Shown: one piece after another, positions 1-7,377 of the stretch
Layout of the letters: every line of letters starts with the position of its first letter
Numbering within the stretch: position 1 is the first letter of the stretch
DNA from: Isosphaeraceae bacterium
Lineage (GTDB): Bacteria; Planctomycetota; Planctomycetia; Isosphaerales; Isosphaeraceae
Reading direction: 5' to 3'
Assembly (NCBI GenBank): GCA_025356435.1
Contig: JANXSY010000288.1
Coordinates: 1-39,439, forward strand
Length of the DNA: 39,439 nt
The notes under the pieces: generated by a model
What the model was told of the DNA's origin: nothing
What the model saw: the letters and a program-made list of their open reading frames with translations, nothing else
Database searches by the model: none
Made by a program: the position numbers and the translations under genes

Positions 1-106
1 CGAGCTGGACAACGACCGCAAGGCAAGCCTCGTCAGCAGCCTCCTCGTCGTCCTCTGCTCCGACCGAGGCACCCAGCCGACGCTGAACGTCGGCAAATCA
101 TCCTGA
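1..106 (+). CDS. C-terminal fragment of an unidentified protein (5' end outside window)
   Basis: From base 2 an open frame runs to a TGA at 104-106 and encodes about 34 residues, beginning [11 protein letters not shown] and ending LNVGKSS. The stretch reads like a genuine protein end (a hydrophobic LLVVLCS segment flanked by charged residues) and uses GC-rich third positions like its neighbours. I do not recognise the family, and too little is present to assign one. The next feature downstream is a broken gene on the other strand. Confidence 0.4.
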   Translation, partial: ELDNDRKASLVSSLLVVLCSDRGTQPTLNVGKSS

Positions 107-159
107 CCGGGGGGTCAGTCGTAGGGATCGCCGAGACTGGCCCTGAGCCTGGGCGCTCC

Positions 160-427
160 CTACTCGCCGCGCGTGCCGTTTATGGATCTCGCTCGGCGCG
201 ATCCGTCGAGGGATTGATGACTTCCCACCCACAGCCGCCGTTCGCGGTCGGCTGCGAAGGTCAGGCGAGCGCGGACATCTTCGTCCGTCAGGTCAGGAAA
301 GTCCGCCACAATGTCGTCGACCAACCCAGTTATTCGAGCACATCCCGGACGGTCTCCGCAGCCCACGGATACACGGCTGGCCACTCTTCTTGCCCGGCTC
401 GATGGTGAAGAGGTGCGTGTGGTCCAT
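160..427 (-). pseudogene. Decayed DUF433-family (VapB-like antitoxin) gene
   Basis: Read on the minus strand from the ATG at 427, the sequence gives MDHTHLFTIEPGKKSGQPCI-RGLR, the typical N-terminus of DUF433 proteins. The frame is then lost. TVRDVLE, the next conserved piece, lies in a second frame and is followed immediately by a TAA stop. VDDIVADFPDLTDEDVRA and then FAADRERRL, the conserved C-terminal part, lie in a third frame (up to the stop at 160). At least two frame-disrupting indels and one in-frame stop are therefore present, and no start gives an intact protein. DUF433 proteins are short DNA-binding antitoxin-like proteins often paired with a PIN-like DUF5615 toxin. No such partner is visible here. 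The family call is from recognised sequence, and inactivation is seen directly. Confidence 0.75.
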
Positions 428-537
428 ACCCAGAGCCTATTTGCCCACTACGGAGCGATCAACGGGCGACTGCCGTAAGGTAGGAGTGAGACGGTTATTA
501 ACCCCTTCGATCCGCCCAAAATGAAGCGACGGCGCTC

Positions 538-567
538 TTGCATGAGGTTGGTTCGTAAGTACATAAT
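538..567 (+). promoter_or_regulatory. Putative sigma70-type promoter for the zinc-ribbon/DUF2752 pair
   Basis: A TTGCAT -35-like hexamer (538-543), an 18-nt spacer and CATAAT (562-567, five of six matches to TATAAT) would start transcription near 574, about 47 nt before the ATG at 621. The stretch is AT-rich, so chance matches are possible. Confidence 0.3.
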
Positions 568-620
568 AATCCCGTTCGCATCTGGGAACGGCCACAAATA
601 CCGCAAATGAGCGCGGATAA

Positions 621-1214
621 ATGGATATCAGATTTAACTGCCCTTGCGGAAAATCGTTCAAGGTCTCTGCGACCTCTGCGGGCAAACGCGGCCGATGCTC
701 TAGCTGTGGCTCGAACTTGGTCATTCCTAGTTTTGTCCCCACCGTTCCCCCTGTACACATTCCAAATCCGCTATTCATGAACTGTCGGACATGCGGCCAA
801 CAACTTGCTTCCCAGGCAGTTGCTTGCGTGGGATGCGGTTGCCCGCCATTGGTCGGTAACAGGTTTTGTCAGACCTGCGGGGCTAACACCAACCCTTCCG
901 CAATCCTGTGCGTCAAGTGTGGTGTCGCTCTCAAAGACTTTGCGGGTATTGCGGGGGGTGTTGGAGCTTCCCTTCCGCCCAGAGACCCAGTGCTCATGGG
1001 CGTGCTAAGTGGTTGTTGTATCTGCGGGCTGGGGCAAATAGTTCTCGGACAAACCATCAAAGGATTTGCGATTTTACTTATGGGAGTGCTCATTTCCGTG
1101 GGCACTGCTGGACTCGGAATCTTGGTGATATGGCCTTTAGGAGCAATCGATGCTTACCTGATCGCTAAAAAGCTCAAGGCGGGAAAAATGGTTGGCCGAT
1201 GGGAGTTTTTTTGA
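621..1214 (+). CDS. Zinc-ribbon protein with C-terminal TM2-like membrane domain
   Basis: This 197-residue protein has unknown function. Residues 7-34 form a first Cys cluster (CPCGKSF...CSSC) like the zinc-ribbon/MJ0042 type. Two further zinc-ribbon knuckles follow (CRTCG/CVGCG around 55-75 and CQTCG/CVKCG around 84-102). The C-terminal part (about 120-185) has two hydrophobic segments with GLGQIVLGQTIKGFAIL and WPLGAIDAYLIAKKL, the layout of small TM2-type membrane domains in which ribbons sit at the membrane surface. The stop lies 12 nt before the DUF2752 gene, so they are probably co-transcribed; this pairing of TM2-like and DUF2752 proteins recurs in bacteria. Base composition is clearly lower in GC than in purA downstream. 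The family assignment is by motif; the role is unknown. Confidence 0.75.
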   Translation: MDIRFNCPCGKSFKVSATSAGKRGRCSSCGSNLVIPSFVPTVPPVHIPNPLFMNCRTCGQQLASQAVACVGCGCPPLVGNRFCQTCGANTNPSAILCVKCGVALKDFAGIAGGVGASLPPRDPVLMGVLSGCCICGLGQIVLGQTIKGFAILLMGVLISVGTAGLGILVIWPLGAIDAYLIAKKLKAGKMVGRWEFF

Positions 1215-1226
1215 GATTAGGCCGCC

Positions 1227-1607
1227 ATGGAATCCCGTTTACGTATGTCAAGGTCTTGTGAGCTAATTATCATCGTTGCAATTCTTGGCTACTTCACCGT
1301 CTCCCCACGACTGATGAACATCCCATTGTGTCCATCGGCCTACTTTGGTGGTGTACTTTGCCCGACCTGCGGGATAACTCGTGCGACTTGGCATTTGCTC
1401 CACGGCCATGTTAGCGATGCATGGAATTTCAATCCTATCGGATTCTTGGTGCTTCTCATCCTTGCTCGCCGGCTGGTCGTTCTGTCCCTTTACAACCATG
1501 TGATAAGTCGCTGGCTCCAAAGCGAAAATGTCGATCGCATCCTCTTTGCCACTTTCTTGCTCTTTGGGCTCATCAGATCGTTCCGAATGGTGTTGGCGGC
1601 GAACTAA
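1227..1607 (+). CDS. DUF2752 domain membrane protein
   Basis: This is a 126-residue integral membrane protein. Its signature is CPTCGITRATWHLLHG (about residues 46-61), the hallmark C-x2-C-G-x-T-R motif of DUF2752, preceded by a hydrophobic N-terminal segment and followed by a hydrophobic stretch around FNPIGFLVLLILARRLV. A third hydrophobic segment near the C-terminus (ILFATFLLFGLIRS) completes the family layout. DUF2752 proteins are small membrane proteins of unknown biochemical function. The start is the first ATG, 12 nt after the zinc-ribbon gene's stop, consistent with one operon. GC content is low (about 45 % in the lines checked), so the pair may be a recent acquisition. Confidence 0.8.
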   Translation: MESRLRMSRSCELIIIVAILGYFTVSPRLMNIPLCPSAYFGGVLCPTCGITRATWHLLHGHVSDAWNFNPIGFLVLLILARRLVVLSLYNHVISRWLQSENVDRILFATFLLFGLIRSFRMVLAAN

Positions 1608-1656
1608 AATAAGGCGCCGTCGATTTGTTTTTTCGAGAACCAGGAGTCAGAAGCAG

Positions 1657-1709
1657 ATTCGGAACGCTGCTCAAAGAACGCAGGGATCAAGAACCAATTA
1701 GGAACGCTG
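1657..1709 (+). repeat. Short direct repeat pair (13 nt) upstream of purA
   Basis: ATTCGGAACGCTG (1657-1669) and ATTAGGAACGCTG (1697-1709) differ by one base and are 40 nt apart. They lie in the noncoding stretch between the DUF2752 gene and purA. I see no transposase or long inverted repeats here. They could be binding sites, or the remains of a small duplication. Confidence 0.35.
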
Positions 1710-1769
1710 GGGGGTCCATGGCATTATCGGATCATTCTCCCTCCTAACGCGTGTTCCAAGGCCGTGCGG

Positions 1770-1799
1770 TTGACTCTCCAAACCTACCCCAGTTACTCT
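1770..1799 (+). promoter_or_regulatory. Weak putative promoter upstream of purA
   Basis: TTGACT (1770-1775) is a good -35 match. The best -10 at an 18-nt spacing, TACTCT (1794-1799), is poor. It would give a leader of roughly 35 nt to the ATG at 1843. Confidence 0.22.
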
Positions 1800-1842
1800 A
1801 TCTCTTTGCCTCCCAAAGTGCCCAGACTTGGGCTTCGATCGA

Positions 1843-3165
1843 ATGGAGCGTGTGTCCGTGTCTTCGACGTGCGTGGTCGGGCTCCAGTGGGGGGATGAGG
1901 CGAAGGGGAAGATTGTCGACTGGCTCTGCGACGCGCATGATGTCGTCGTCCGATATCAGGGCGGGGCGAATGCCGGGCATACGGTCGTCGCCGAGGGGGT
2001 GACTTACAAGCTCTCGCTGATCCCCACCGGAATCCTCCGTCCCGGCATCGGGTGCGTGATCGGTAACGGCGTGGTCGTCCATCCGCCCGCGTTCTTGAAA
2101 GAGGTCGAGACGCTGGTCGCGCAGGGGGTGGACGTCAAAGGCCGGCTCCACGTCAGCGATCGCGCTCACGTCATCTTGCCGCACCACCTGGCTGAGGAGC
2201 GGTTGACCGAGGAGTCAACCTCATCCGCCGATCATCTCGGCACGACCCGGCGCGGGATCGGGCCTTGCTATCGCGACAAGGTGGGGCGTGTGCATGGCGT
2301 CCGGATCGGCGACCTCTATCATCCCGAACGGTTCCGCGTACATCTCGCCCGGATCGTCGAGTACAAGAACCGCCTGCTCACGGCGATGCTGCCCGACTTC
2401 ACGCCGTTCGACGCCGACCAAGTGGCTGAGGACTATCTCGGGTATGCCGAGCGGATGCGGCCCTATGTGAACGATGCAACCTCCTGGCTGCACGAATCAT
2501 TGGAACGCGGCCAGCGGCTCCTTTTCGAGGGGGCGCAGGGATCGCTGCTCGATGTCGACCACGGCACGTATCCCTATGTGACAAGCTCGAATTCGAGCGC
2601 GGCGGGGATCGCGGCGGGGTCGAGCGTGCCGACGCGGCATATTGATCGCTGGATCGGGATCGTGAAGGCATATACGACCCGAGTCGGCGGCGGGCCGTTC
2701 CCGACCGAGCAGGATAACGACACGGGCGAGCGGATCCGCCGCATCGGCAAAGAGTACGGCACCGTCACCGGCCGCCCTCGGCGTTGCGGCTGGTTCGACG
2801 CCGTCGCTGTCCGCCACTCAGCGCGGGTAAGCGGGTCGACCGAAATCGCCGTCATGCTGCTCGATGTGTTGAGCGGCATCGACCCGATCCAGGTGGCCGT
2901 CGCTTACGAAGACGACAAAGGGCGTGAGGTCAAGAACTTCCCCGCGAACCTCGCTGACCTTGAGAAGTGCCGACCGATCTATAAGACTCTCCCCGGCTGG
3001 CAGGAAGACATCACCAAGGCCCGCACCTGGGACGAGCTGCCCCCGGCCGCGCAGACGTATGTCGATTTTCTCTCGGATCAGGTTGGCGTGCCAGTCTCGA
3101 TCGTCTCGGTCGGGCCGGAGCGGACGCAGACGATTTCACGAGGCCCGAGGACGGCTCGGCCTTGA
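1843..3165 (+). CDS. purA: Adenylosuccinate synthetase
   Basis: This enzyme catalyses GTP-dependent ligation of IMP and aspartate to adenylosuccinate, the first committed step to AMP, in the cytoplasm. With the ATG at 1843 it is 440 residues, close to the family's usual 430. The N-terminal GTP-binding loop reads QWGDEAKGKIVD (about 15-26), with the catalytic Asp of WGDE, and GANAGHT (about 41-47) carries the catalytic His. GTTRRGIGPCYRDKVGR, LFEGAQGSLLDVDHGTYPYVTSS and TVTGRPRRCGWFD are standard family blocks. One oddity is Ala where E. coli PurA has Gly15 in GDEGKGK. An upstream in-frame TTG at 1828 is possible, but the extra residues are not conserved-looking. The stop overlaps the uppS start by 4 nt (TTGA), so the two are translationally coupled. 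Confidence 0.95.
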   Translation: MERVSVSSTCVVGLQWGDEAKGKIVDWLCDAHDVVVRYQGGANAGHTVVAEGVTYKLSLIPTGILRPGIGCVIGNGVVVHPPAFLKEVETLVAQGVDVKGRLHVSDRAHVILPHHLAEERLTEESTSSADHLGTTRRGIGPCYRDKVGRVHGVRIGDLYHPERFRVHLARIVEYKNRLLTAMLPDFTPFDADQVAEDYLGYAERMRPYVNDATSWLHESLERGQRLLFEGAQGSLLDVDHGTYPYVTSSNSSAAGIAAGSSVPTRHIDRWIGIVKAYTTRVGGGPFPTEQDNDTGERIRRIGKEYGTVTGRPRRCGWFDAVAVRHSARVSGSTEIAVMLLDVLSGIDPIQVAVAYEDDKGREVKNFPANLADLEKCRPIYKTLPGWQEDITKARTWDELPPAAQTYVDFLSDQVGVPVSIVSVGPERTQTISRGPRTARP

Positions 3166-3935
3166 GCAAGATCACCCCCGAAGGTCTGGAGCGGATCGGC
3201 TCGCTCGGCCTCAGGCCGGAGCAGTTGCCGAAGCACGTCGCGATCATCATGGATGGGAACGGCCGGTGGGCCCAGAGTCGCGGGATGCCCCGGATCATGG
3301 GCCACCGGCAGGGCATCCAGAGCGTGCGGTCGGTGACGGAGGAGGGGTGCCGCCTCGGCCTCGACCAGATCACGCTCTATTGCCTGTCGGTCGAGAACTG
3401 GAAACGGCCCGCGCGTGAATTGAAGTTCCTCTTCAGCCTGCTTCGGCGATTCCTGGTCCGCGAGCGGGCGTTGCTGATGGATCAAAAGGTCCGTCTCACG
3501 ATGATCGGCCGGCGCGAAGGGCTTCCCGCTGAAGTCCTTCGCGAACTCGACAAAACCGTCTCCGAGACCGCCGGGAACGACGGCATGGTCCTCTGCCTTG
3601 CGATCAATTATGGGGGCCGGACGGAGATTGCCGACGCCGTCCGCCGGATCGCGATCGACGTGAAGTCGGGCCGGATCGACCCTGACTCCGTTGACGAGTC
3701 AACTGTCGAGTCGCATCTCTACACGGCGGGCACGCCCGACCCTGACTTGCTGATCCGAACGTCGGGCGAGATGCGGCTGAGCAACTATCTGCTCTGGCAA
3801 ATCTCGTATTCCGAAATCTGGGTCACTGACGTTCTTTGGCCCGACTTCCAGGCCGACGACCTGCTTGCCGGCTGTCGGGCCTACGCGTCTCGGGAGCGAA
3901 AGTTCGGCGGTCTGCCCCAGCCGGCCCGAGCGTAG
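3162..3935 (+). CDS. uppS: Isoprenyl transferase (undecaprenyl diphosphate synthase family)
   Basis: The enzyme makes long-chain cis-polyprenyl diphosphate, the carrier lipid precursor for cell-envelope glycans, by adding isopentenyl diphosphates to farnesyl diphosphate. It has 257 residues, the usual size. Catalytic Asp31 lies in IIMDGNGRWAQ, the GHRQG block follows, and YCLSVENWKRP and LAINYGGRTEI are canonical. The C-terminal substrate-binding blocks RTSGEMRLSNYLLWQ and SEIWVTDVLWPDF are intact. The start is a TTG overlapping the purA stop (TTGA), about 24 residues before the conserved KHVAIIMDGNGR. Its position before cdsA is the common bacterial uppS-cdsA order. Confidence 0.95.
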   Translation: MSKITPEGLERIGSLGLRPEQLPKHVAIIMDGNGRWAQSRGMPRIMGHRQGIQSVRSVTEEGCRLGLDQITLYCLSVENWKRPARELKFLFSLLRRFLVRERALLMDQKVRLTMIGRREGLPAEVLRELDKTVSETAGNDGMVLCLAINYGGRTEIADAVRRIAIDVKSGRIDPDSVDESTVESHLYTAGTPDPDLLIRTSGEMRLSNYLLWQISYSEIWVTDVLWPDFQADDLLAGCRAYASRERKFGGLPQPARA

Positions 3936-4039
3936 GGCGATCGAGCCGGAGTGGCCCCGCGCCTTGGCGAGCGTTCGCGGCTATGATAAGGCTGTCCCTT
4001 GGTGTTTCCCTCTCCTCCGCGAAAGGTCCCACGCCCCTC

Positions 4040-4957
4040 ATGCTCGCCACCCGCCTGGCGACCGGGCTGACCCTGGTCGCCATCTTCCTCGCGGTGCTCG
4101 GCCTCGACGAGTTCCTCTCGCCCTGGTTCCCGCTCTGGCTGATTACCGTTGTGCTGGCGATCACTGCCTGCTCACGCGAGATCATCGCGCTACTCGGTGC
4201 CACGACGGCGAAGCCTTCGGCGGGGGCGGTGTACGGCGGCGTGATGGTGCTGATCGTCGCGCACTGGGCCCCTCACGTCGTCAACGAGGTCGAGCGGATG
4301 TCGGCACCGATCGGCGTCAACATCCCGCACGACCCGCTCGCGGCGGTCAGCGTGATGGCCTGGCCACTCTGCGCGTTTGTGGCGATCGTCATGGCGACGT
4401 TCATCGGCGCGTCGCTGCGATACAGGCGGTCGGGCACGACGATGGCGGGGATCGCGGGGACGATCCTGGCGATCAGTTACGTCGGCCTGCTCGGCGGGTT
4501 CATCATCCAGATGCGCTGGTTGGAGGGGCGGTTCCACGGCCTGATCCCGCTCGCTCTGCTCGTCGCGGCGTCGAAGGGGGCCGACACCGGTGCCTACACG
4601 ATCGGCCGGATCGCGGGCCGTCACAAGCTCTGGCCCGAGCTGAGCCCGAACAAGACGATCGAGGGGGCAGTCGGCGGCACCCTCTTCGGGGTCGGGTTTG
4701 TGCTGATCGTCACGGCCGCCTGCCGCTACCTGCTCCACGCCCCGACCCTGTCGTGGATCAAGGCGATCGGGTTCGGCGTGGTGGTCAGCACGGCGGCGCA
4801 GCTCGGCGACCTCATGGAATCAATGATTAAACGCGATTGCGAGCAGAAAGACGCCTCGAACACCGTGCCCGGGTTCGGAGGCGTGCTCGACGTGTTGGAC
4901 TCGCTCCTCTTCGCCGCGCCGGTCGCTTATGGATACTGGGTCTTGTTCGGGCCTTGA
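4040..4957 (+). CDS. cdsA: Phosphatidate cytidylyltransferase
   Basis: This integral membrane enzyme forms CDP-diacylglycerol from phosphatidate and CTP for phospholipid synthesis. From the ATG at 4040 it has 305 residues with several hydrophobic segments. The C-terminal signature region is recognisable: ADTGAYTIGRIAGRHKLWPELSPNKTIEG, then ESMIKRDCEQKDASNTVPGFGGVLDVLDSLLF. The usual PGHGGxxDRxDS reads PGFGGVLDVLDS, so the signature His and Arg are replaced by Phe and Val, while KR, KD and both Asp residues remain. An in-frame ATG at 3983 is an alternative start; I prefer 4040 because a GAAAGG precedes it and the first membrane segment begins directly after. It lies 104 nt after uppS. Confidence 0.88.
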   Translation: MLATRLATGLTLVAIFLAVLGLDEFLSPWFPLWLITVVLAITACSREIIALLGATTAKPSAGAVYGGVMVLIVAHWAPHVVNEVERMSAPIGVNIPHDPLAAVSVMAWPLCAFVAIVMATFIGASLRYRRSGTTMAGIAGTILAISYVGLLGGFIIQMRWLEGRFHGLIPLALLVAASKGADTGAYTIGRIAGRHKLWPELSPNKTIEGAVGGTLFGVGFVLIVTAACRYLLHAPTLSWIKAIGFGVVVSTAAQLGDLMESMIKRDCEQKDASNTVPGFGGVLDVLDSLLFAAPVAYGYWVLFGP

Positions 4958-4965
4958 TCGCCGGA

Positions 4966-5529
4966 TCAGGCCGGCTTGACGAGCCCGGCGATGATCGTCG
5001 CCGCGTGGAGACTGCCGGAGAGTTCGAGGGTCGCGGCGATGTGCTCGATGCACAACAGTTCCTCGCGGCTGACTTTGTCTCCCGTGCCGAACAGGCCCTC
5101 CCCCGACGCCTTGGCCACGGCAACGATCATCCGCGTGACCGTCGTTCGCACCTCGTCCGCAAACGCCGGAGCGGCGAGCACGAGGAATGCCTTCAGCGAT
5201 TCGAGGGCATACTCGTAGATCACCCGGTCGGCCGACTTGGCCGCAGAGAGCATCGAATCGACGACCTTCGCGTCGTACTCGTCGATCTTGAGCTGGCCCT
5301 CCTGCTTGCCGATCTCAACCGACTCTCGCAGCGCCTCGAAACCGGGGATATCGAAGACGGGCATCTTGAACTGTTTATCTGAAGTCCACGCGTGGACGTT
5401 GGCGACCATGTACATCGGGAAGCACGCGAGAGCGGCGATCGGGGAACTCCAGCTATCGAGAGTGACCCCCGAAGCGTTGAACCCGAGCATCCCGAGGCGA
5501 TCGATGAGTTGAGCAGAAGAAGTTGCCAC
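4966..5529 (-). CDS. Unidentified protein, 187 residues
   Basis: I do not recognise the family. The proposed GTG start at 5529 has a GAGG five bases upstream and gives MATSSAQLIDRLGMLGFN. The frame stays open to 5595 but without a comparable ribosome site. Residues about 29-45 form one hydrophobic stretch (SSPIAALACFPMYMVANV). The rest is predicted soluble and largely helical, with acidic patches (ESVEIGKQEGQLKIDEYDAK) and a second weakly hydrophobic region (ALESLKAFLVLAAPAFADEV). Codon usage fits the genome, and the long open frame has no better competitor, so it is probably real. It converges with cdsA, with 8 nt between the stops, and is divergent from the RuBisCO-like gene. Confidence 0.6.
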   Translation of the reverse strand: MATSSAQLIDRLGMLGFNASGVTLDSWSSPIAALACFPMYMVANVHAWTSDKQFKMPVFDIPGFEALRESVEIGKQEGQLKIDEYDAKVVDSMLSAAKSADRVIYEYALESLKAFLVLAAPAFADEVRTTVTRMIVAVAKASGEGLFGTGDKVSREELLCIEHIAATLELSGSLHAATIIAGLVKPA

Positions 5530-5861
5530 GCAGACCTCGATGAGATAAGGAGAAAGTTCGAGGAGTTGCCGGCTCGGACCCGGCCGACGCCACACCCATT
5601 GGAACCTCCCCTCCCTCCCGGGTCAACGAATTCGGTTCGATTTGGCGGTCGAAAATGGACCGTCAAGGCGCGGGCGACGGGGCTGGACCGGGAGGGCTCA
5701 AACCGCGAGGTCTCTGAACGGCGTCGCGATCTCCTTGAATCAAGAGCGATCCCCCCCGTTCGTCGCAACGCTCGGCCCGTGCAATCGCCCCGCCGTCGCG
5801 GTATCCTCAAGCCTTCATGGCGCAAGGCCTGCGCGATCTTACTCGACCCCCAGGACGCCTC
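5530..5861. other. Divergent intergenic region (332 nt) between the unknown gene and the RuBisCO-like gene
   Basis: I see no convincing gene. On the minus strand it holds a possible promoter for the unknown gene (5598-5626). On the plus strand, TATCCT at 5802-5807 with a poor GTGCAA 17 nt upstream could serve the RuBisCO-like gene. Transcription would then begin close to 5815, which disfavours the ATG at 5817 and supports the start at 5862. Confidence 0.4.
5598..5626 (-). promoter_or_regulatory. Putative promoter for the 187-residue unknown gene
   Basis: On the minus strand, TTGACC (5626-5621) and TCCAAT (5603-5598) are separated by 17 nt, placing the transcription start near 5591 and a leader of about 60 nt before the GTG at 5529. 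The -10 box matches only four of six consensus bases. Confidence 0.3.
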
Positions 5862-7289
5862 ATGGCACACGTCGACCCCGAGACGATCGATCTCCTCCGG
5901 CACGACGCCGACTCCCGCGAGATCACCCTCCGCGCCCTCGTGCGCGAGCGGCTCCAAGCTTCGCCGCCGCCGAAGATGGACGACCACATCGTCGCGTCTT
6001 ACTTCTTCGCCTTCCGCACCCAGACCCTCGATAAGGCCGTCGAGGAGATCAGCTATCACGCGACCAGTGGCGTCAAGCACCCGCCCAAGGGTTCGCTCCT
6101 CGAATCCTGCTCGGCCATCCAGGCCGGGGTCGACGCCTGGGATGCCAGCCGCAAGACCGGCCTGCTCCACGTCGCCTTCCCGCTCAAGATGATGCTCCAG
6201 CCCGACGGCCACCTTACCTCCTGCGACATCCTCCACACCGTCGCCGGGGCGATCATCTTCGACTTCTACGAGAACATGGACGCCCGGCTCGTCGACCTTC
6301 AGATCCCTGAGAAGGTGATCCGCACCTTCCCCGGCCCCGCCCACGGACCTCTCGGGGCCCGCAATCTCGCCGGGTTCGGCCCCGACCAGCCCGCCTTCGG
6401 CACGATTCTCAAGCCGACCGCCGGGATCACCCCCGACGACGTCGAACGGCTGATGGACGAGATCTCCGGCGTCAAGCTGCTCATGTTCGTCAAGGAAGAC
6501 GAAGACCTCTATCCAAACCTCGAATACTCCCCCGTCGCCGAACGAGCCCGACGCGCTGTCAAGGCGATCGAGCGGGCCAAGGAGAAGCGAGATGGCCTCG
6601 GCCTGATCTTCGCCTCACACGTCAGCGGCGCCCCCCATGAGATCGTCGAGACCGTCAACGCCGCCCTCGACGCCGGGGCGACCGGGGTCATGTTCAGTGA
6701 GACCTTCGCGGGCGGTGTCTTCCGCATGGTCCGCGAGGCGACCAAGCATCGACCGATTCCCCCGGTCATCTACGGCCACAACGCCGGGATCGGCGTCAAG
6801 ACGCGAGGGATCTTCCGCGAGGTGATCGACCTCCTCGCCCGACTCGACGGCATCGACTTCCGCCAGACTGGCCCGCTCCGTCCCGGCCCACCGATGATCC
6901 GACCTTATGGGGCCGAGTGGGAAGCCTCCGAGCACGCCCTGACGAAGCCCCTCCCCGGCATCAAGCCGACCATGATTACCCGCGCGGGGGCACTCGACCA
7001 GGGGAACCTGATCCTCAACCTGATGGACGTCGAGACGCGCGGGCTCACCCAGAACGTGATGTTCCTGGCCGGTTCGGCGATTAATTCGATCAAGAACGCC
7101 AAGGGCCAGGCCGACCCGCTTCTCGGGGCCGAAGCGATGATCCAGGCCCTCGAAGTTCACAAGTCGGGAGCCCTCCGCGAGGTCTCGATCGAAGACCACC
7201 TCGAAGCCCTCGCCGCCCTCGCCCGGAAGGACGGCCTCAAGCCCCTGCTCGAATCGCTCCGCCAGCGCTACCCGGGCATCATTGCTTGA
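5862..7289 (+). CDS. RuBisCO-like protein (form IV type large-subunit homologue)
   Basis: It is a 475-residue RuBisCO large-subunit-fold protein. The barrel begins with FGTILKPTAGITPDDVERL; Lys184 aligns with the first active-site Lys of RuBisCO (spinach Lys175). The VKEDE motif (Lys211, Asp213, Glu214) matches the carbamylated Lys201, Asp203 and Glu204 metal site. The later segment IYGHNAGIGVKTRG is recognisable, but the loop-6 Lys region reads DFRQTGPLRPGPP with no Lys, and the phosphate-binding GGG is replaced by AGSAIN. It is therefore not expected to fix CO2. Characterised RuBisCO-like proteins are enolases, isomerases or decarboxylases acting on sugar-phosphate-like substrates. I chose 5862 because AGGA lies six bases upstream; an ATG at 5817 adds 15 residues unlike the family. 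No pathway neighbours are present. Confidence 0.88.
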   Translation: MAHVDPETIDLLRHDADSREITLRALVRERLQASPPPKMDDHIVASYFFAFRTQTLDKAVEEISYHATSGVKHPPKGSLLESCSAIQAGVDAWDASRKTGLLHVAFPLKMMLQPDGHLTSCDILHTVAGAIIFDFYENMDARLVDLQIPEKVIRTFPGPAHGPLGARNLAGFGPDQPAFGTILKPTAGITPDDVERLMDEISGVKLLMFVKEDEDLYPNLEYSPVAERARRAVKAIERAKEKRDGLGLIFASHVSGAPHEIVETVNAALDAGATGVMFSETFAGGVFRMVREATKHRPIPPVIYGHNAGIGVKTRGIFREVIDLLARLDGIDFRQTGPLRPGPPMIRPYGAEWEASEHALTKPLPGIKPTMITRAGALDQGNLILNLMDVETRGLTQNVMFLAGSAINSIKNAKGQADPLLGAEAMIQALEVHKSGALREVSIEDHLEALAALARKDGLKPLLESLRQRYPGIIA

Positions 7290-7301
7290 GACGCATCCCT
7301 C

Positions 7302-7364
7302 AGGGTCGGCTGTGCAGACCGAATCCGATGCTCTTTATTGAGATCGGTCTGCACAGCTGACCCT
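7302..7364. repeat. Long inverted repeat (21-bp arms, 21-nt loop) between convergent genes
   Basis: The left arm 7302-7322 begins AGGGTCGGCTGTGCAGAC. The right arm 7344-7364 ends GTCTGCACAGCTGACCCT. The arms pair at 20 of 21 positions, with the AT-richer loop at 7323-7343. It sits between the convergent RuBisCO-like and Nramp-like genes, 12 nt after the former's stop. No T-run follows on either strand, so it is not a classical intrinsic terminator. It may act as a bidirectional 3'-end hairpin, or be a dispersed palindromic repeat. Confidence 0.8.
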
Positions 7365-7377
7365 ACGACTTCCCGGA

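Noticed and set aside
5220-6344. 374-residue minus-strand open frame across the divergent region and the RuBisCO-like gene start
   Set aside because: It overlaps two better-supported genes and the intergenic region, and its sequence is compositionally biased.
7302-7364. Calling the long inverted repeat an intrinsic terminator
   Set aside because: Neither side has a T-run; the hairpin is annotated as a repeat instead.
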